A stretch of 64,000 bases of DNA from contig CAMWUJ010000001.1 in assembly GCA_947177405.1 (NCBI GenBank), positions 1 to 64,000 on the forward strand, read 5' to 3'. This DNA comes from an uncultured Porphyromonadaceae bacterium (lineage in GTDB: Bacteria; Bacteroidota; Bacteroidia; Bacteroidales; Muribaculaceae). Made by a program: the position numbers and the translations under genes. Below are positions 47,498 through 55,069 of the stretch, in pieces. Below the pieces are notes generated by a model, which was given only the letters and a program-made list of their open reading frames with translations, was not told where the DNA came from and did no database searches. Within the stretch, counting starts at the first letter, position 1. Each line of letters begins with the position of its first letter.

Positions 47498-48424
47498 ATG
47501 ATACATTCCCGTTTCCGTCAATATCTGTCGCTGGAGCTCAACAGGAGTCGTCTCACTGTGGAGGCATATATGCGCGACATTGATCAGTTTGAAAGCTGGA
47601 TCACTTCCGGTGCCACGGAGCGGTTTGATCCGGCGTCGGTAACTCTCTCCGATATCCGTGCGTGGCTCGCCTCCATAGGGCGATCCGACTCCCCCTCTAC
47701 ACTCCGGAGAAAGACCCAGAGCCTGCGGTCTTTCTTCAGATGGATGCTCAAGGAGGGGATAGTGGCCTCCAATCCCGCAGCCGATGTCACGCTTGCAAAA
47801 AAAGGGAAACACCTGCCGGAGTTTGTGAGGGAAAGCGAGATGGAGGAAATCCTGTCGCTTCCCGAAGGGAATGATTACAGGAGCGTGCGCGACCGCCTCA
47901 TCCTTACCATCCTTTATTCCACAGGCATCCGTCAGGCGGAACTTCTGGCGCTTCGCGATTCCGACATATCTTTCTCCGCCAAGGAAGCCAAGGTGACCGG
48001 TAAACGTAACAAGCAGAGGATAATCCCACTCCCCTCCCGTCTCCTTGATGAAATAAAAAGATGGCAGGAGATAAGAAACCGACGCCACCCTGATCTTAAA
48101 TCACCGGTGCCTCTTTTCCCCGGAGAGAAAGGACCTCTGAGCAAGATGACATTATATAAGATTGTCAAAAACGGATTGGCATCCACATCCTCTGCAGCCA
48201 AGTCTCCTCACGTGCTCCGTCACACATTCGCCACCTCCATGCTCAATCACGGGGCCAACCTTGACATGGTGAAGGAGATGCTCGGGCATGCGTCGCTGAC
48301 CACAACGGAGATCTACACCCATCTATCTTTCGACCAGCTCAAGAAGAACTATGCACAGGCACATCCCAGAGCAAGGGACACAAGCAAAGGGGGAAAGCAG
48401 GAAGAGGGGGCGGCCACGAAATAA
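47498..48424 (+). CDS. xerC: Tyrosine recombinase, XerC-like
   Basis: Core-type site-specific recombinase, 308 residues from ATG 47498. The track start at 47465 lies inside the rpsU terminator stem. It has an N-terminal SAM-like DNA-binding domain (FRQYLSLELNRSRLTVEAYMRDIDQFESW) and a catalytic domain with Arg in STGIRQAELLALR, Lys in VTGKRNKQR, His-x-x-Arg in SPHVLRHTFATSML, His in LGHASLTTTEIYTH and the Tyr nucleophile in the same segment. In Bacteroides a XerC-type gene also lies between rpsU and hpf, so this is most likely the chromosomal dimer-resolution enzyme. Action on the invertible promoter 4 kb away is possible but unproven. Confidence 0.9.
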   Translation: MIHSRFRQYLSLELNRSRLTVEAYMRDIDQFESWITSGATERFDPASVTLSDIRAWLASIGRSDSPSTLRRKTQSLRSFFRWMLKEGIVASNPAADVTLAKKGKHLPEFVRESEMEEILSLPEGNDYRSVRDRLILTILYSTGIRQAELLALRDSDISFSAKEAKVTGKRNKQRIIPLPSRLLDEIKRWQEIRNRRHPDLKSPVPLFPGEKGPLSKMTLYKIVKNGLASTSSAAKSPHVLRHTFATSMLNHGANLDMVKEMLGHASLTTTEIYTHLSFDQLKKNYAQAHPRARDTSKGGKQEEGAATK

Positions 48425-48496
48425 ATAGGGAAAGAATTAGACATCCTTCCCCTAAATATGTTAATGGAGTCTTAACAATTTTACCTTTATTATTGT

Positions 48497-48504
48497 TATC
48501 TTTG
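48497..48504 (+). promoter_or_regulatory. -7 box ahead of hpf
   Basis: TATCTTTG matches the -7 consensus 26 nt before the hpf start. No clear TTG at the expected distance. Confidence 0.55.
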
Positions 48505-48529
48505 TAGAAACCCTTAAAACTGAATAATT

Positions 48530-48823
48530 ATGGAAGCGACAATCAAAGCCATTCATTTCGATATCTCCGAAAACCTCGTCTCCTTCATCAATAAAAAAAT
48601 CAACAAGTTGACCCGCAGGTATGAAAACATCACGGATGCAGAAGTGAATCTTACTCTGGTCAAGCCGGAATCGGCCAAAAATAAAGAGGCCGGAATAAAG
48701 CTCATCCTCCCCGGCACACCCGATCTCTTCGCCTCCAAGACAGCGGACACATTCGAAGAAGCAATCGACCTCTCCTTAGATGCCCTCGAAAAGCAACTTG
48801 AAAAGGAGAAAGCAAAAAAATAA
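48530..48823 (+). CDS. hpf: Ribosome hibernation-promoting factor
   Basis: 97-residue short HPF/RaiA-type protein (MEATIKAIHFDISENLVSFINKKINKLTRRYENITDAEVNLTLV). It binds the 30S decoding site under stress and promotes inactive dimers. The Lys-rich C-terminus (EKQLEKEKAKK) is typical. Downstream, mltG begins 2 nt after the stop. Confidence 0.93.
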   Translation: MEATIKAIHFDISENLVSFINKKINKLTRRYENITDAEVNLTLVKPESAKNKEAGIKLILPGTPDLFASKTADTFEEAIDLSLDALEKQLEKEKAKK

Positions 48824-48825
48824 AA

Positions 48826-49875
48826 ATGACACCACGCAAGAACGTGAAGAAAAAAACGGAAGTCCCCGGAAGGAAAATATATATCCTTTCGGGGCTTGCC
48901 ATTGCCTTGATAGCTCTGATGATATGGGGATTTCCTTATGTTATGGCGCAGACTCCCCGAGAAGCCCTTATACGCATCCCGGCCACTGCCAACCAAAAAA
49001 CCCTCACCGACTCTCTCTCCAAATATTATGGTGACAAATTCGCTTCCAAAGTGATAGGAATCTCACGGTTTCCCAAAGACAGTGTGGGTCTCCGCCACGG
49101 ATCCTACCTAATTCCCGAGGGTTCGAATCCTTTGTCGGTAAGCCGTCGCCTCACGCATGGAGCCCAGACTCCTGTAACGGTGACAATCAATGGATTCCGT
49201 TCGCTGGATAACCTCATCCAGCGCATAAGCGCAAAGCTTGATTTTCCCGCCGACTCCCTTCGTGCCGTTCTTGCCGACAGCACTGTAATGGCGGAATATG
49301 GGTTGCGCCCCGAACAGGCGCTCGCACTCTTTGCCGACGACTCCTATCAGCTCTATTGGACAGCCTCACCGCGTGAGGTGGTGAAAAAGATAGGAAGCAA
49401 CTATCTCTCCATCTGGAATAAAGAAAGAAAAGATAAAGCCGCCGCTCTTGGTCTCACTCCTGCCGAAGTGATGATAATTTGCTCTATCACCGACGAGGAG
49501 ACCAATGCAAAAGCTGAGAAAGGCACCATAGGTCGGCTATATATCAACCGACTCAGAAAAGGGATGAAGCTCCAGTCGGATCCCACGGTGAGGTTTGCTC
49601 TTAATGATTTCACCATACGCCGTGTGAAAGGAGAACACCTGAAAGCCGATTCTCCCTATAACACCTATCGCTATGCCGGACTCCCGCCGGGACCGATCCG
49701 CACCACCGGGAAAGCCACCATCGACTCCGTGCTCAATAGCGATCCTAATGATTATATCTTCATGTGTGCCAAAGAGGATTTCTCGGGCACCCATAATTTC
49801 GCCGTTACCTTCGAGGAGCATCAGGAGAATGCTCGCAGATACCAGAAAGCTCTTGACGAAAGAGGGATAAAATAA
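48826..49875 (+). CDS. mltG: Endolytic peptidoglycan transglycosylase MltG
   Basis: 349 residues with one N-terminal transmembrane helix (IYILSGLAIALIALMIWGFPYVMA). It cleaves nascent glycan strands at the inner membrane. The YceG core shows the catalytic Glu in ICSITDEETNAKAE, plus QSDPTVRFAL, YNTYRYAGLPPGPI and a C-terminal NFAVTFEEHQENARRYQKAL. Length is normal. Confidence 0.95.
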   Translation: MTPRKNVKKKTEVPGRKIYILSGLAIALIALMIWGFPYVMAQTPREALIRIPATANQKTLTDSLSKYYGDKFASKVIGISRFPKDSVGLRHGSYLIPEGSNPLSVSRRLTHGAQTPVTVTINGFRSLDNLIQRISAKLDFPADSLRAVLADSTVMAEYGLRPEQALALFADDSYQLYWTASPREVVKKIGSNYLSIWNKERKDKAAALGLTPAEVMIICSITDEETNAKAEKGTIGRLYINRLRKGMKLQSDPTVRFALNDFTIRRVKGEHLKADSPYNTYRYAGLPPGPIRTTGKATIDSVLNSDPNDYIFMCAKEDFSGTHNFAVTFEEHQENARRYQKALDERGIK

Positions 49876-49890
49876 ATCTGAATGATCTGA

Positions 49891-51150
49891 ATGAAACGAA
49901 CCGTTTCCGGACATATACGTCTCATTATAGCGACAATTCTATTGTCGGTATGCAATGCATTGTGTATTTACGCCAACGAAAATTCTCCCGTAGTAACCGT
50001 TGAAACACCGGCTCCGATGGCGATGATTCCAACCCGGGATCTTGATGTAGATGAAGCATTGGAGGATATTTACGGCAATGAATTTCCCGATATCGACGAT
50101 GATCGGCCATTACGCCCGCTCACTCGGCCCGAGGAAAATGATACCAACCGAAACTGGTGGCAACTTCTCCGCAAAGGGCGCCTAAGCACGTCGGATACTA
50201 CGGTGCAATATCCCAAATTCCTGAATTTCTGTATGAAAGTTTATCGTTGGGCCGACAAAGCCTTCAATTCTTACGATTCTCTATATGTGGTCGGTACCGG
50301 TCGTCGCTGGAAAGTGCGAATCCTTAGCGACAACTGGGTAGACTCCTATTCCTTCAACCCCGGCAAAAAGATTCCTATCCGGATGATGAGCGACCCTTAT
50401 TCCAATATTGGAGCCTATCTCCAGTATATGGCTGTCAGCGTGGGATATTCATTCGATATGAATAAGCTTACCAGCCGCAAAGACGATGGACATCATAAAT
50501 TTGAATACACATTCAATTGCGCCCGTTTCAATATCGAAGGGCATCTATGGACCAACTCCGGAAGCACATTCATACGCACGTTCGGTGATTACAACGACGG
50601 TCATCTAATCAAAAAGCGATTCGACGGAGTAAAACTCAAGAATCTGGAGGTGTATGGCTATTATTTCTTTAACAACCGCAAATTTTCTATGGGAGCGGCC
50701 TATAACTTCTCCAAAATTCAGAAAAAAAGTGCCGGCTCGGCAGTATTAGGAATCGGATATAACAACATCAATCTGTCGCTCGACCTTGAAGCGCTTCCCG
50801 AAGAGCTGAAGCCATATCTCAAGGTGGCTCCCGATAAATATAGGTTTCACTATAGAAGCTATGCACTTATAAGCGGATATTCCTTCAATTGGGTGCTTAC
50901 CCCCAAACTTCTCTTCAATGTATCAGCCATGCCGGGCATAGGAATAAACCTAACTTATCTGGACAATTACAGTGGTTCGGCAAAATCAATGGCTCTGAAC
51001 ATACGCGCCATGAGTTCGCTCACTTATAATCTAAAAGACTTCTTCATATGTGCCGTAGCCAAACTTTATGGCAGTTGGTATGTCTCCGGAAAAGATTATA
51101 TGTTCTCCTCCGTAGAGAATGGTCAGATAAGCATCGGTTACAGATTTTAG
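49891..51150 (+). CDS. DUF4421 family exported protein
   Basis: 419 residues with an N-terminal signal segment (LIIATILLSVCNALCIYA). The central and C-terminal parts match DUF4421 (RRWKVRILSDNWVDSYSF, YSNIGAYLQYMAVSVGYSFDMN, YGYYFFNNRKFSMGAAYNFSKIQKKSAGS) and consist of amphipathic strands ending in ENGQISIGYRF, as for an outer-membrane barrel. Function unknown. Located between mltG and ribD on the same strand. Confidence 0.82.
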   Translation: MKRTVSGHIRLIIATILLSVCNALCIYANENSPVVTVETPAPMAMIPTRDLDVDEALEDIYGNEFPDIDDDRPLRPLTRPEENDTNRNWWQLLRKGRLSTSDTTVQYPKFLNFCMKVYRWADKAFNSYDSLYVVGTGRRWKVRILSDNWVDSYSFNPGKKIPIRMMSDPYSNIGAYLQYMAVSVGYSFDMNKLTSRKDDGHHKFEYTFNCARFNIEGHLWTNSGSTFIRTFGDYNDGHLIKKRFDGVKLKNLEVYGYYFFNNRKFSMGAAYNFSKIQKKSAGSAVLGIGYNNINLSLDLEALPEELKPYLKVAPDKYRFHYRSYALISGYSFNWVLTPKLLFNVSAMPGIGINLTYLDNYSGSAKSMALNIRAMSSLTYNLKDFFICAVAKLYGSWYVSGKDYMFSSVENGQISIGYRF

Positions 51151-51194
51151 AAAATGAAGCGGTTAGAGTCAACTTCGAAGAAAATTTGCCAAAT

Positions 51195-52217
51195 ATGAAT
51201 ACACCCCAATCATCATTCTCCTCTCCCGAAGAAAAATATATGAAGCGTGCGCTGCAACTTGCTCGCTATGGCGCAGGCTTTGTCTCCCCCAATCCGATGG
51301 TGGGAGCAGTGATTGTGGATCCTGACGGAAAAATAATCGGAGAAGGATGGCATCGCAGATATGGCGGACCACATGCCGAAGTAAATGCTGTCAATTCCGT
51401 AGCCCCACAGGATATGGCGAAATTTCCCCTCTCCACTATCTATGTCACACTCGAACCATGCTCCCACTATGGCAAGACTCCTCCATGCTCCCTCCTCCTG
51501 ATAGAAAAAGGAATAGGGAGAGTGGTGGTAGGATCGCCCGATCCCTTCCTGCTTGTGGCAGGACGTGGAATAAAGATGCTGCGCGAAGCCGGGATAGAGG
51601 TGATTGAAGGATTCTTGCAGAAAGAGTGTGACGATCTTAACCGCCGGTTTATCACCGCCCATACCCTTAATCGCCCCTTCATTCAGCTCAAATGGGCTCA
51701 GAGCAGGGATGGATTCATAGCCGGAATTTCACCGGAGGGAGTCCCGATGCCCGAAAAATTTTCCACGCCCCTTTCAGCCGGCCTCATGCACCGGGAAAGA
51801 TCCGTTGCTGATGCAATACTTGTGGGCACCAACACAGTGCTAATCGACAATCCTGGCCTCGATACTCGCTTGCGTCCCGGAAACTCACCGATACCGGTCA
51901 CCTTCGAATCCTCTCGACTTCATAACGGACTGAAAATAATGCAACGCGACCATATCCTCCTCAATCCCGCAGAAAGCCTTGAGGAGAATATGCATAATCT
52001 GTATGAGAATCATAAGATTACCTCTCTGATGGTGGAAGGAGGAGCGCGCACCCTTTCATCCTTCATCGATCAGAATCTCTTCGATGAAGTGAGGGTGGAA
52101 ATATCAGATCAAACCCTTCAAGCCGGTATTACCGCACCGGAAATACCCTCTGGCCTTATCCTAAAATCAGATCAAAAAATAGGGACTAATACAATTCTCA
52201 CATTCACGCGCAAATAA
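51195..52217 (+). CDS. ribD: Bifunctional riboflavin deaminase/reductase RibD
   Basis: Performs the second and third steps of riboflavin synthesis. 340 residues from ATG 51195; the ORF-track start lies within the preceding gene. The deaminase domain has the zinc motif PHAEVNAV and PCSHYGKTPPC. The reductase domain contains FIQLKWAQSRDGFIA, ADAILVGTNTVLIDNP and the closing SLMVEGGARTLSSFI. Just after the stop, a second, diverged copy of the last 12 codons is present, then a terminator. Confidence 0.95.
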   Translation: MNTPQSSFSSPEEKYMKRALQLARYGAGFVSPNPMVGAVIVDPDGKIIGEGWHRRYGGPHAEVNAVNSVAPQDMAKFPLSTIYVTLEPCSHYGKTPPCSLLLIEKGIGRVVVGSPDPFLLVAGRGIKMLREAGIEVIEGFLQKECDDLNRRFITAHTLNRPFIQLKWAQSRDGFIAGISPEGVPMPEKFSTPLSAGLMHRERSVADAILVGTNTVLIDNPGLDTRLRPGNSPIPVTFESSRLHNGLKIMQRDHILLNPAESLEENMHNLYENHKITSLMVEGGARTLSSFIDQNLFDEVRVEISDQTLQAGITAPEIPSGLILKSDQKIGTNTILTFTRK

Positions 52218-52258
52218 TGATCGGCTCTACCACTATCCTCACATTCACGCGCAAATAA
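52179..52258. repeat. Duplicated 3' end of ribD (recombination scar)
   Basis: The last 39 nt of ribD (52179-52217, IGTNTILTFTRK and stop) are followed at a 41-nt period by 52220-52258 encoding IGSTTILTFTRK and stop. The final 21 nt are identical; the first 18 nt differ at 7 positions, mostly third-codon. The 41-nt period changes frame, so it is not a continued ORF but the tail of a second ribD allele. Confidence 0.85.
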
Positions 52259-52287
52259 ATTAAGCGCGGATTCTTTTGTATCAATGA

Positions 52288-52316
52288 GGCGAGCCTTGGG
52301 TTCGCCAATCGTTTTT
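52288..52316 (+). terminator. Intrinsic terminator after ribD
   Basis: GGCGAGC (52288-52294) pairs with GTTCGCC (52300-52306), one G-U, followed by AATCGTTTTT. It closes the operon upstream of the polysaccharide locus. Confidence 0.72.
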
Positions 52317-52368
52317 ACTTATCCCCCATCAATAACCCTCCCCAATTTTTTCTGAACTTATAAATTTT

Positions 52369-52391
52369 ATCCAAATCTCTTGGCAAGAGAT
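52369..52391 (+). repeat. Left inverted repeat of invertible promoter
   Basis: 23 bp with core ATCTCTTGGCAAGAGAT, the exact reverse complement of the right repeat at 52560-52582. With 6 more bases (to 52397) this repeat is itself a 29-nt palindrome around one central G, and outer CTTATAA/TTATAAG arms extend the symmetry. Confidence 0.9.
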
Positions 52392-52559
52392 TTGGATTAA
52401 TTATAAGCAGCTAAGAATAAAAGAATTATAAATTTATAAAATCATATTTACTAAACAAATGCCTGTTAAGTGCATAATTTTAGGTGCAAGTAGAAATAAA
52501 TAATAAGCCGTAAATATATAAGTTTCAGATTTTTTTTGTAAATTTGCACAGACTTAGGT

Positions 52560-52582
52560 ATCTCTTGCCAAGAGATTTGGAT
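52560..52582 (-). repeat. Right inverted repeat of invertible promoter
   Basis: Core ATCTCTTGCCAAGAGAT followed by TTGGAT, the exact reverse complement of 52369-52391. The central base C (G in the left copy) is what distinguishes inverted from direct orientation, because the rest of the core is palindromic. Confidence 0.9.
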
Positions 52583-52961
52583 TAAAACTTATTCTCACGC
52601 AAGCTGATTCCGGAGTCGCAACCACATGGAATGCTCCTGGACAGGCTCTTCCTTGAGATCCGAGACGACAGCAGACGGACGGTTGAGAATGATGTATGGA
52701 TCAAGCACTTAGCTTCGCCATGCAAGAGGAAAAACTATATTCTATCCCCATGGTGACCATCACAAGCGCGAAGCTGTTTCCGCTGGCGGCTGTGCCGCAA
52801 TTTCCAGGAAAAAGCCTCCGCCTGGCGGTTGTGCCGCAATTCCCGGAAAAAGAGCGGCGCGAAGCTGTTTCCGCTGGCGGCTGTGCCGCAATTCCCGGAA
52901 AAAGCCTCTGCCTGCGGCTGTGCCGCAATTCCAAGAGAATTTCCCTCTTAAAAGAATAGCT
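52583..52961 (+). promoter_or_regulatory. Leader region of the polysaccharide operon
   Basis: About 380 nt between the right repeat and upxY with no credible gene. Its 3' half holds four GC-rich mini-hairpins (see repeat entry). In Bacteroides the UpxY protein acts on its own locus through such a leader, relieving premature termination. Confidence 0.55.
52766..52936 (+). repeat. Four imperfect repeats with GCGGC-TGT-GCCGC hairpins
   Basis: Copies of CTGGCGGCTGTGCCGCAATT begin at 52783, 52822, 52874 and 52912 (the last lacks one G). Each folds as GCGGC/GCCGC with a 3-nt loop (one copy has TT in the arm), and the first three are followed by a TTCCNGGAAAAAG segment. A larger unit starting GCGCGAAGCTG repeats at 52766 and 52857 (91 bp). 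Confidence 0.8.
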
Positions 52962-53486
52962 ATGACCACCCACTGGTATGCCATAAAAACCCATCAGGAC
53001 TTTCGAGCCGAAGATCAGCTGAGGCCCCAATGCGAAGATCTACTCTTCCCCAAAGAAGAAATCGTCAGCGAAAACCGTAAAAGCCGCACACGAGCAGTCA
53101 TTCCCCGCGTGCTCTTCATAAAGACCACGCGAGAAAAAGCGCTCCAGCTCGAACTTGAAGGGCGACGGCACCCCGAGCTCTCCGTACCATTCTGGATATA
53201 CCGTTATCCACAAGACAACAGGATTCAGGAAATATCGTCTGAATCCATCCGGCTTCTCCGTCTCCTCACAGCCCAGGACTCCACCCGCTGCGAGATATTC
53301 ACAAAAAAAGATTTCAAGGAAGGAGAGAAAGTGCGCGTGATCGGAGGCCCTTTCAAAGGATATGAAGGCACCGTAACAAGAGTGAAACGCGACCGCCACG
53401 TTATAGTCCGCATAGAAGGAATCTGCCTCATAATGCTTCCATTCATTCATCCCGACCTCCTCCAGCCAATACCTGAAGAGAAATGA
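52962..53486 (+). CDS. upxY: UpxY-family transcription antiterminator (NusG-like)
   Basis: 174 residues from ATG 52962 (MTTHWYAIKTHQDFRAEDQL); the upstream extension in the ORF track lies in the leader repeats. It has an NGN domain, WYAIKT to RVLFIKTT, and a C-terminal KOW motif (KEGEKVRVIGGPFKGYEGTVTRVKRDRHVIVRI). UpxY proteins bind RNA polymerase at their own capsule locus and prevent premature termination in the leader. Its stop overlaps the upxZ start (ATGA). Confidence 0.9.
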   Translation: MTTHWYAIKTHQDFRAEDQLRPQCEDLLFPKEEIVSENRKSRTRAVIPRVLFIKTTREKALQLELEGRRHPELSVPFWIYRYPQDNRIQEISSESIRLLRLLTAQDSTRCEIFTKKDFKEGEKVRVIGGPFKGYEGTVTRVKRDRHVIVRIEGICLIMLPFIHPDLLQPIPEEK

Positions 53487-54085
53487 GCGGTTTTGCTCCC
53501 ACCATAACACTTCCATCAACCGACCTGATAGACTTCTCCAATCCTGAAGAAGCCTATGGTCAGGCCATGCTCATCTGCAACGCATCAGCCGAGGCAGCGC
53601 GCAAAATCGCCGATGGTAATTTCTCCCCCATAACCAAGATCCGCACCTCAGCCCGCGAATGGATTCTCGGCATCGAACCACATATCGACAGCTACTCTCC
53701 AGCGCAAGCTTTGAGGTTAGCCCAAGCCTACGACCATCTTCACCGACTGGCCTATAGCGCCCCTCCCCTACCCGGCATAGTGGATCGGCAAGTGATCCGA
53801 TCACTGCGCGCCCTCATAGCCGGCGACACAGCCGTGGATCAATCCCTCCTCTACCGACTCATCACCCTCGGCCTCAACCGTGGGATAAAAGAATACCGGG
53901 GCCTCCCCCTGCGATGGCAAAGTCAGAAACTCGCCCGATGGTATAAGAAATACTCCGAAGGCACCGCCGACCTCATCGAAGAAGAGATTCGTATCCTCCT
54001 CGACTCCGACCTCACCGCCTTCACCGGTCGCAATCAGGCGCCATTCAAAGAGCAGTTACGTGGACTACTAAAAGATAGATCGTAA
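53483..54085 (+). CDS. upxZ: UpxZ-family antitermination antagonist
   Basis: 200 residues, all-helical, matching the UpxZ family by position and sequence character (FSNPEEAYGQAMLICNASAEAARKIADGNFSPI, QALRLAQAYDHLHRLAYSAPPLPG). UpxZ proteins inhibit UpxY proteins of other capsule loci, keeping one capsule expressed at a time. Overlaps upxY by 4 nt. A diverged second copy of its 3' end occurs at 54.9 kb beyond the toxin-antitoxin pair. Confidence 0.85.
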   Translation: MSGFAPTITLPSTDLIDFSNPEEAYGQAMLICNASAEAARKIADGNFSPITKIRTSAREWILGIEPHIDSYSPAQALRLAQAYDHLHRLAYSAPPLPGIVDRQVIRSLRALIAGDTAVDQSLLYRLITLGLNRGIKEYRGLPLRWQSQKLARWYKKYSEGTADLIEEEIRILLDSDLTAFTGRNQAPFKEQLRGLLKDRS

Positions 54086-54131
54086 CAAGGCGTTCGGTGT
54101 AAGACCTATGTTGCCGATGTAAAACTAATAT

Positions 54132-54162
54132 TTGCAAAATAGCTTAGAAATCCTTATCTTTG
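54132..54162 (+). promoter_or_regulatory. Promoter of MNT/HEPN module
   Basis: TTG at 54132-54134 (TTTG from 54131), a 20-nt spacer, TATCTTTG at 54155-54162: a full consensus, 19 nt before the first codon. The pair can thus be expressed independently of the capsule promoter. Confidence 0.8.
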
Positions 54163-54181
54163 AGGCGGAAAAGCATTCAAG

Positions 54182-54472
54182 ATGGCGGATAAAGAAATAA
54201 TAAATATATTAAAGGAGCACATCCATCAGATTCATCAGGAATTTGAAGTCACAAGTCTATGTGTTTTCGGTTCAGCAGCCAGAGGAGAAAACGGGCCGGA
54301 AAGTGATGTAGATATATTTGTGGATATGCCTGCAAAGATAATACTTGTAAGCAGGTTAAAGCGATTCCTTGAAAAAATACTCCATAAATCCGTAGATTTA
54401 GTAAGAAAGCATCCGCATCTTTCAGAAAGATTCATAACACAACTTAAAAAAGATGCGGTCTATGTTATCTAA
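54182..54472 (+). CDS. mntA: MNT nucleotidyltransferase antitoxin
   Basis: 96-residue minimal nucleotidyltransferase. The catalytic signature GSAARGENGPESDVDIFVDM contains GSxxRGxxxxxSDxD with both Asp. In HEPN/MNT systems this enzyme modifies (AMPylates) a Tyr on the partner toxin to neutralise it. It overlaps the toxin gene by up to 20 nt and has its own promoter. Confidence 0.88.
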   Translation: MADKEIINILKEHIHQIHQEFEVTSLCVFGSAARGENGPESDVDIFVDMPAKIILVSRLKRFLEKILHKSVDLVRKHPHLSERFITQLKKDAVYVI

Positions 54473-54854
54473 AAGTGAATCTCAGAAAATATCCCAAACA
54501 CTTATTTCAGTTTATGAAACAATAATACAGCTTTTAAATTGGAATAAGAACATTTCCTCCGCCGAAGATTATTATTCATCCGAGCAAGGTATGCAACTTC
54601 TGGCAGCCAATTGCACACTCATCACAGCAATTGGAGAGGGTATAAATCGCATCAACCGTGTGTCTCCGGAATTTTTAAAAGACAATTTTCCCGAAGTTCC
54701 ATGGAGAGACATAATTGGAATGAGAAATCACATTGCTCATGGATATTTCGAACTTGATGCAGAGTTAGTTTATGAATCCATAGCTACTGAATTTCCCGAA
54801 TTATTATCTACCATTTCGACGGCTATAGAAATCATCAACAAGTTTGAGAACTAA
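54453..54854 (+). CDS. hepT: HEPN-domain toxin (HepT-like RNase)
   Basis: 133 residues, all-helical HEPN domain. The RNase signature RNxxxH is present as GMRNHIAHGYFEL, followed by a Tyr within reach that could be the modification site (HGYFELD). The start could be 54453 or the second Met at 54462. With the upstream MNT protein it forms a classical toxin-antitoxin pair. It is set inside a capsule operon between upxZ and a fragment of another upxZ, suggesting arrival as a cassette. Confidence 0.88.
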   Translation: MRSMLSKSESQKISQTLISVYETIIQLLNWNKNISSAEDYYSSEQGMQLLAANCTLITAIGEGINRINRVSPEFLKDNFPEVPWRDIIGMRNHIAHGYFELDAELVYESIATEFPELLSTISTAIEIINKFEN

Positions 54855-54925
54855 TCAAAGTGTGAATGAATTTCTTCTCTTCATTCATAATTATGTCAAG
54901 AGGTAGATGACTAAAAACTAAATTC

Positions 54926-55033
54926 AAACTCCTCCTCGACTCCGACCTCATCGCCTTCACAGGGCACAACCAGGCGCCATTCAAAGATCGGATACGCGGA
55001 CTCATCTCCTCTCTCCAATCTCCAAGATATTGA
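54926..55033 (+). pseudogene. 3' remnant of a second upxZ
   Basis: Encodes KLLLDSDLIAFTGHNQAPFK and continues DRIRGLISSLQSPRY then stop, closely similar to the upxZ C-terminus LLDSDLTAFTGRNQAPFKEQ. The rest of the gene is missing. It lies directly after the MNT/HEPN pair. Confidence 0.88.
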
Positions 55034-55069
55034 AAGTAAGTAATAAAATATTCTTTTAAATTTTAGTTA

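Larger units (their letters stand above)
52369..52582. promoter_or_regulatory. Putative invertible promoter segment of polysaccharide locus
   Basis: 168 bp bounded by perfect 23-bp inverted repeats, containing TAAATTTG (52539-52546), a perfect -7 box that points toward upxY in this orientation. Inverted-repeat-flanked promoters upstream of upxY genes are the known phase-switch arrangement of Bacteroides capsule loci. The present orientation would be ON. No -33 is obvious, and no dedicated invertase gene lies next to it. Confidence 0.72.

Noticed and set aside
47498-48424. Tyrosine recombinase as integrase of a mobile element
   Set aside because: Sits in the conserved rpsU-xerC-hpf context, with no attachment repeats or phage/ICE genes nearby.
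52766-52936. Repeat cluster as a CRISPR array
   Set aside because: Spacing is uneven (39, 52, 38 bp), the spacers are themselves repeats and no cas genes are near.
52696-52959. 87-aa ORF ending 2 nt before upxY, considered as a leader peptide
   Set aside because: Its sequence comes from the GC-rich repeats read in shifting frames and it has no family; the repeats make better sense as RNA hairpins.
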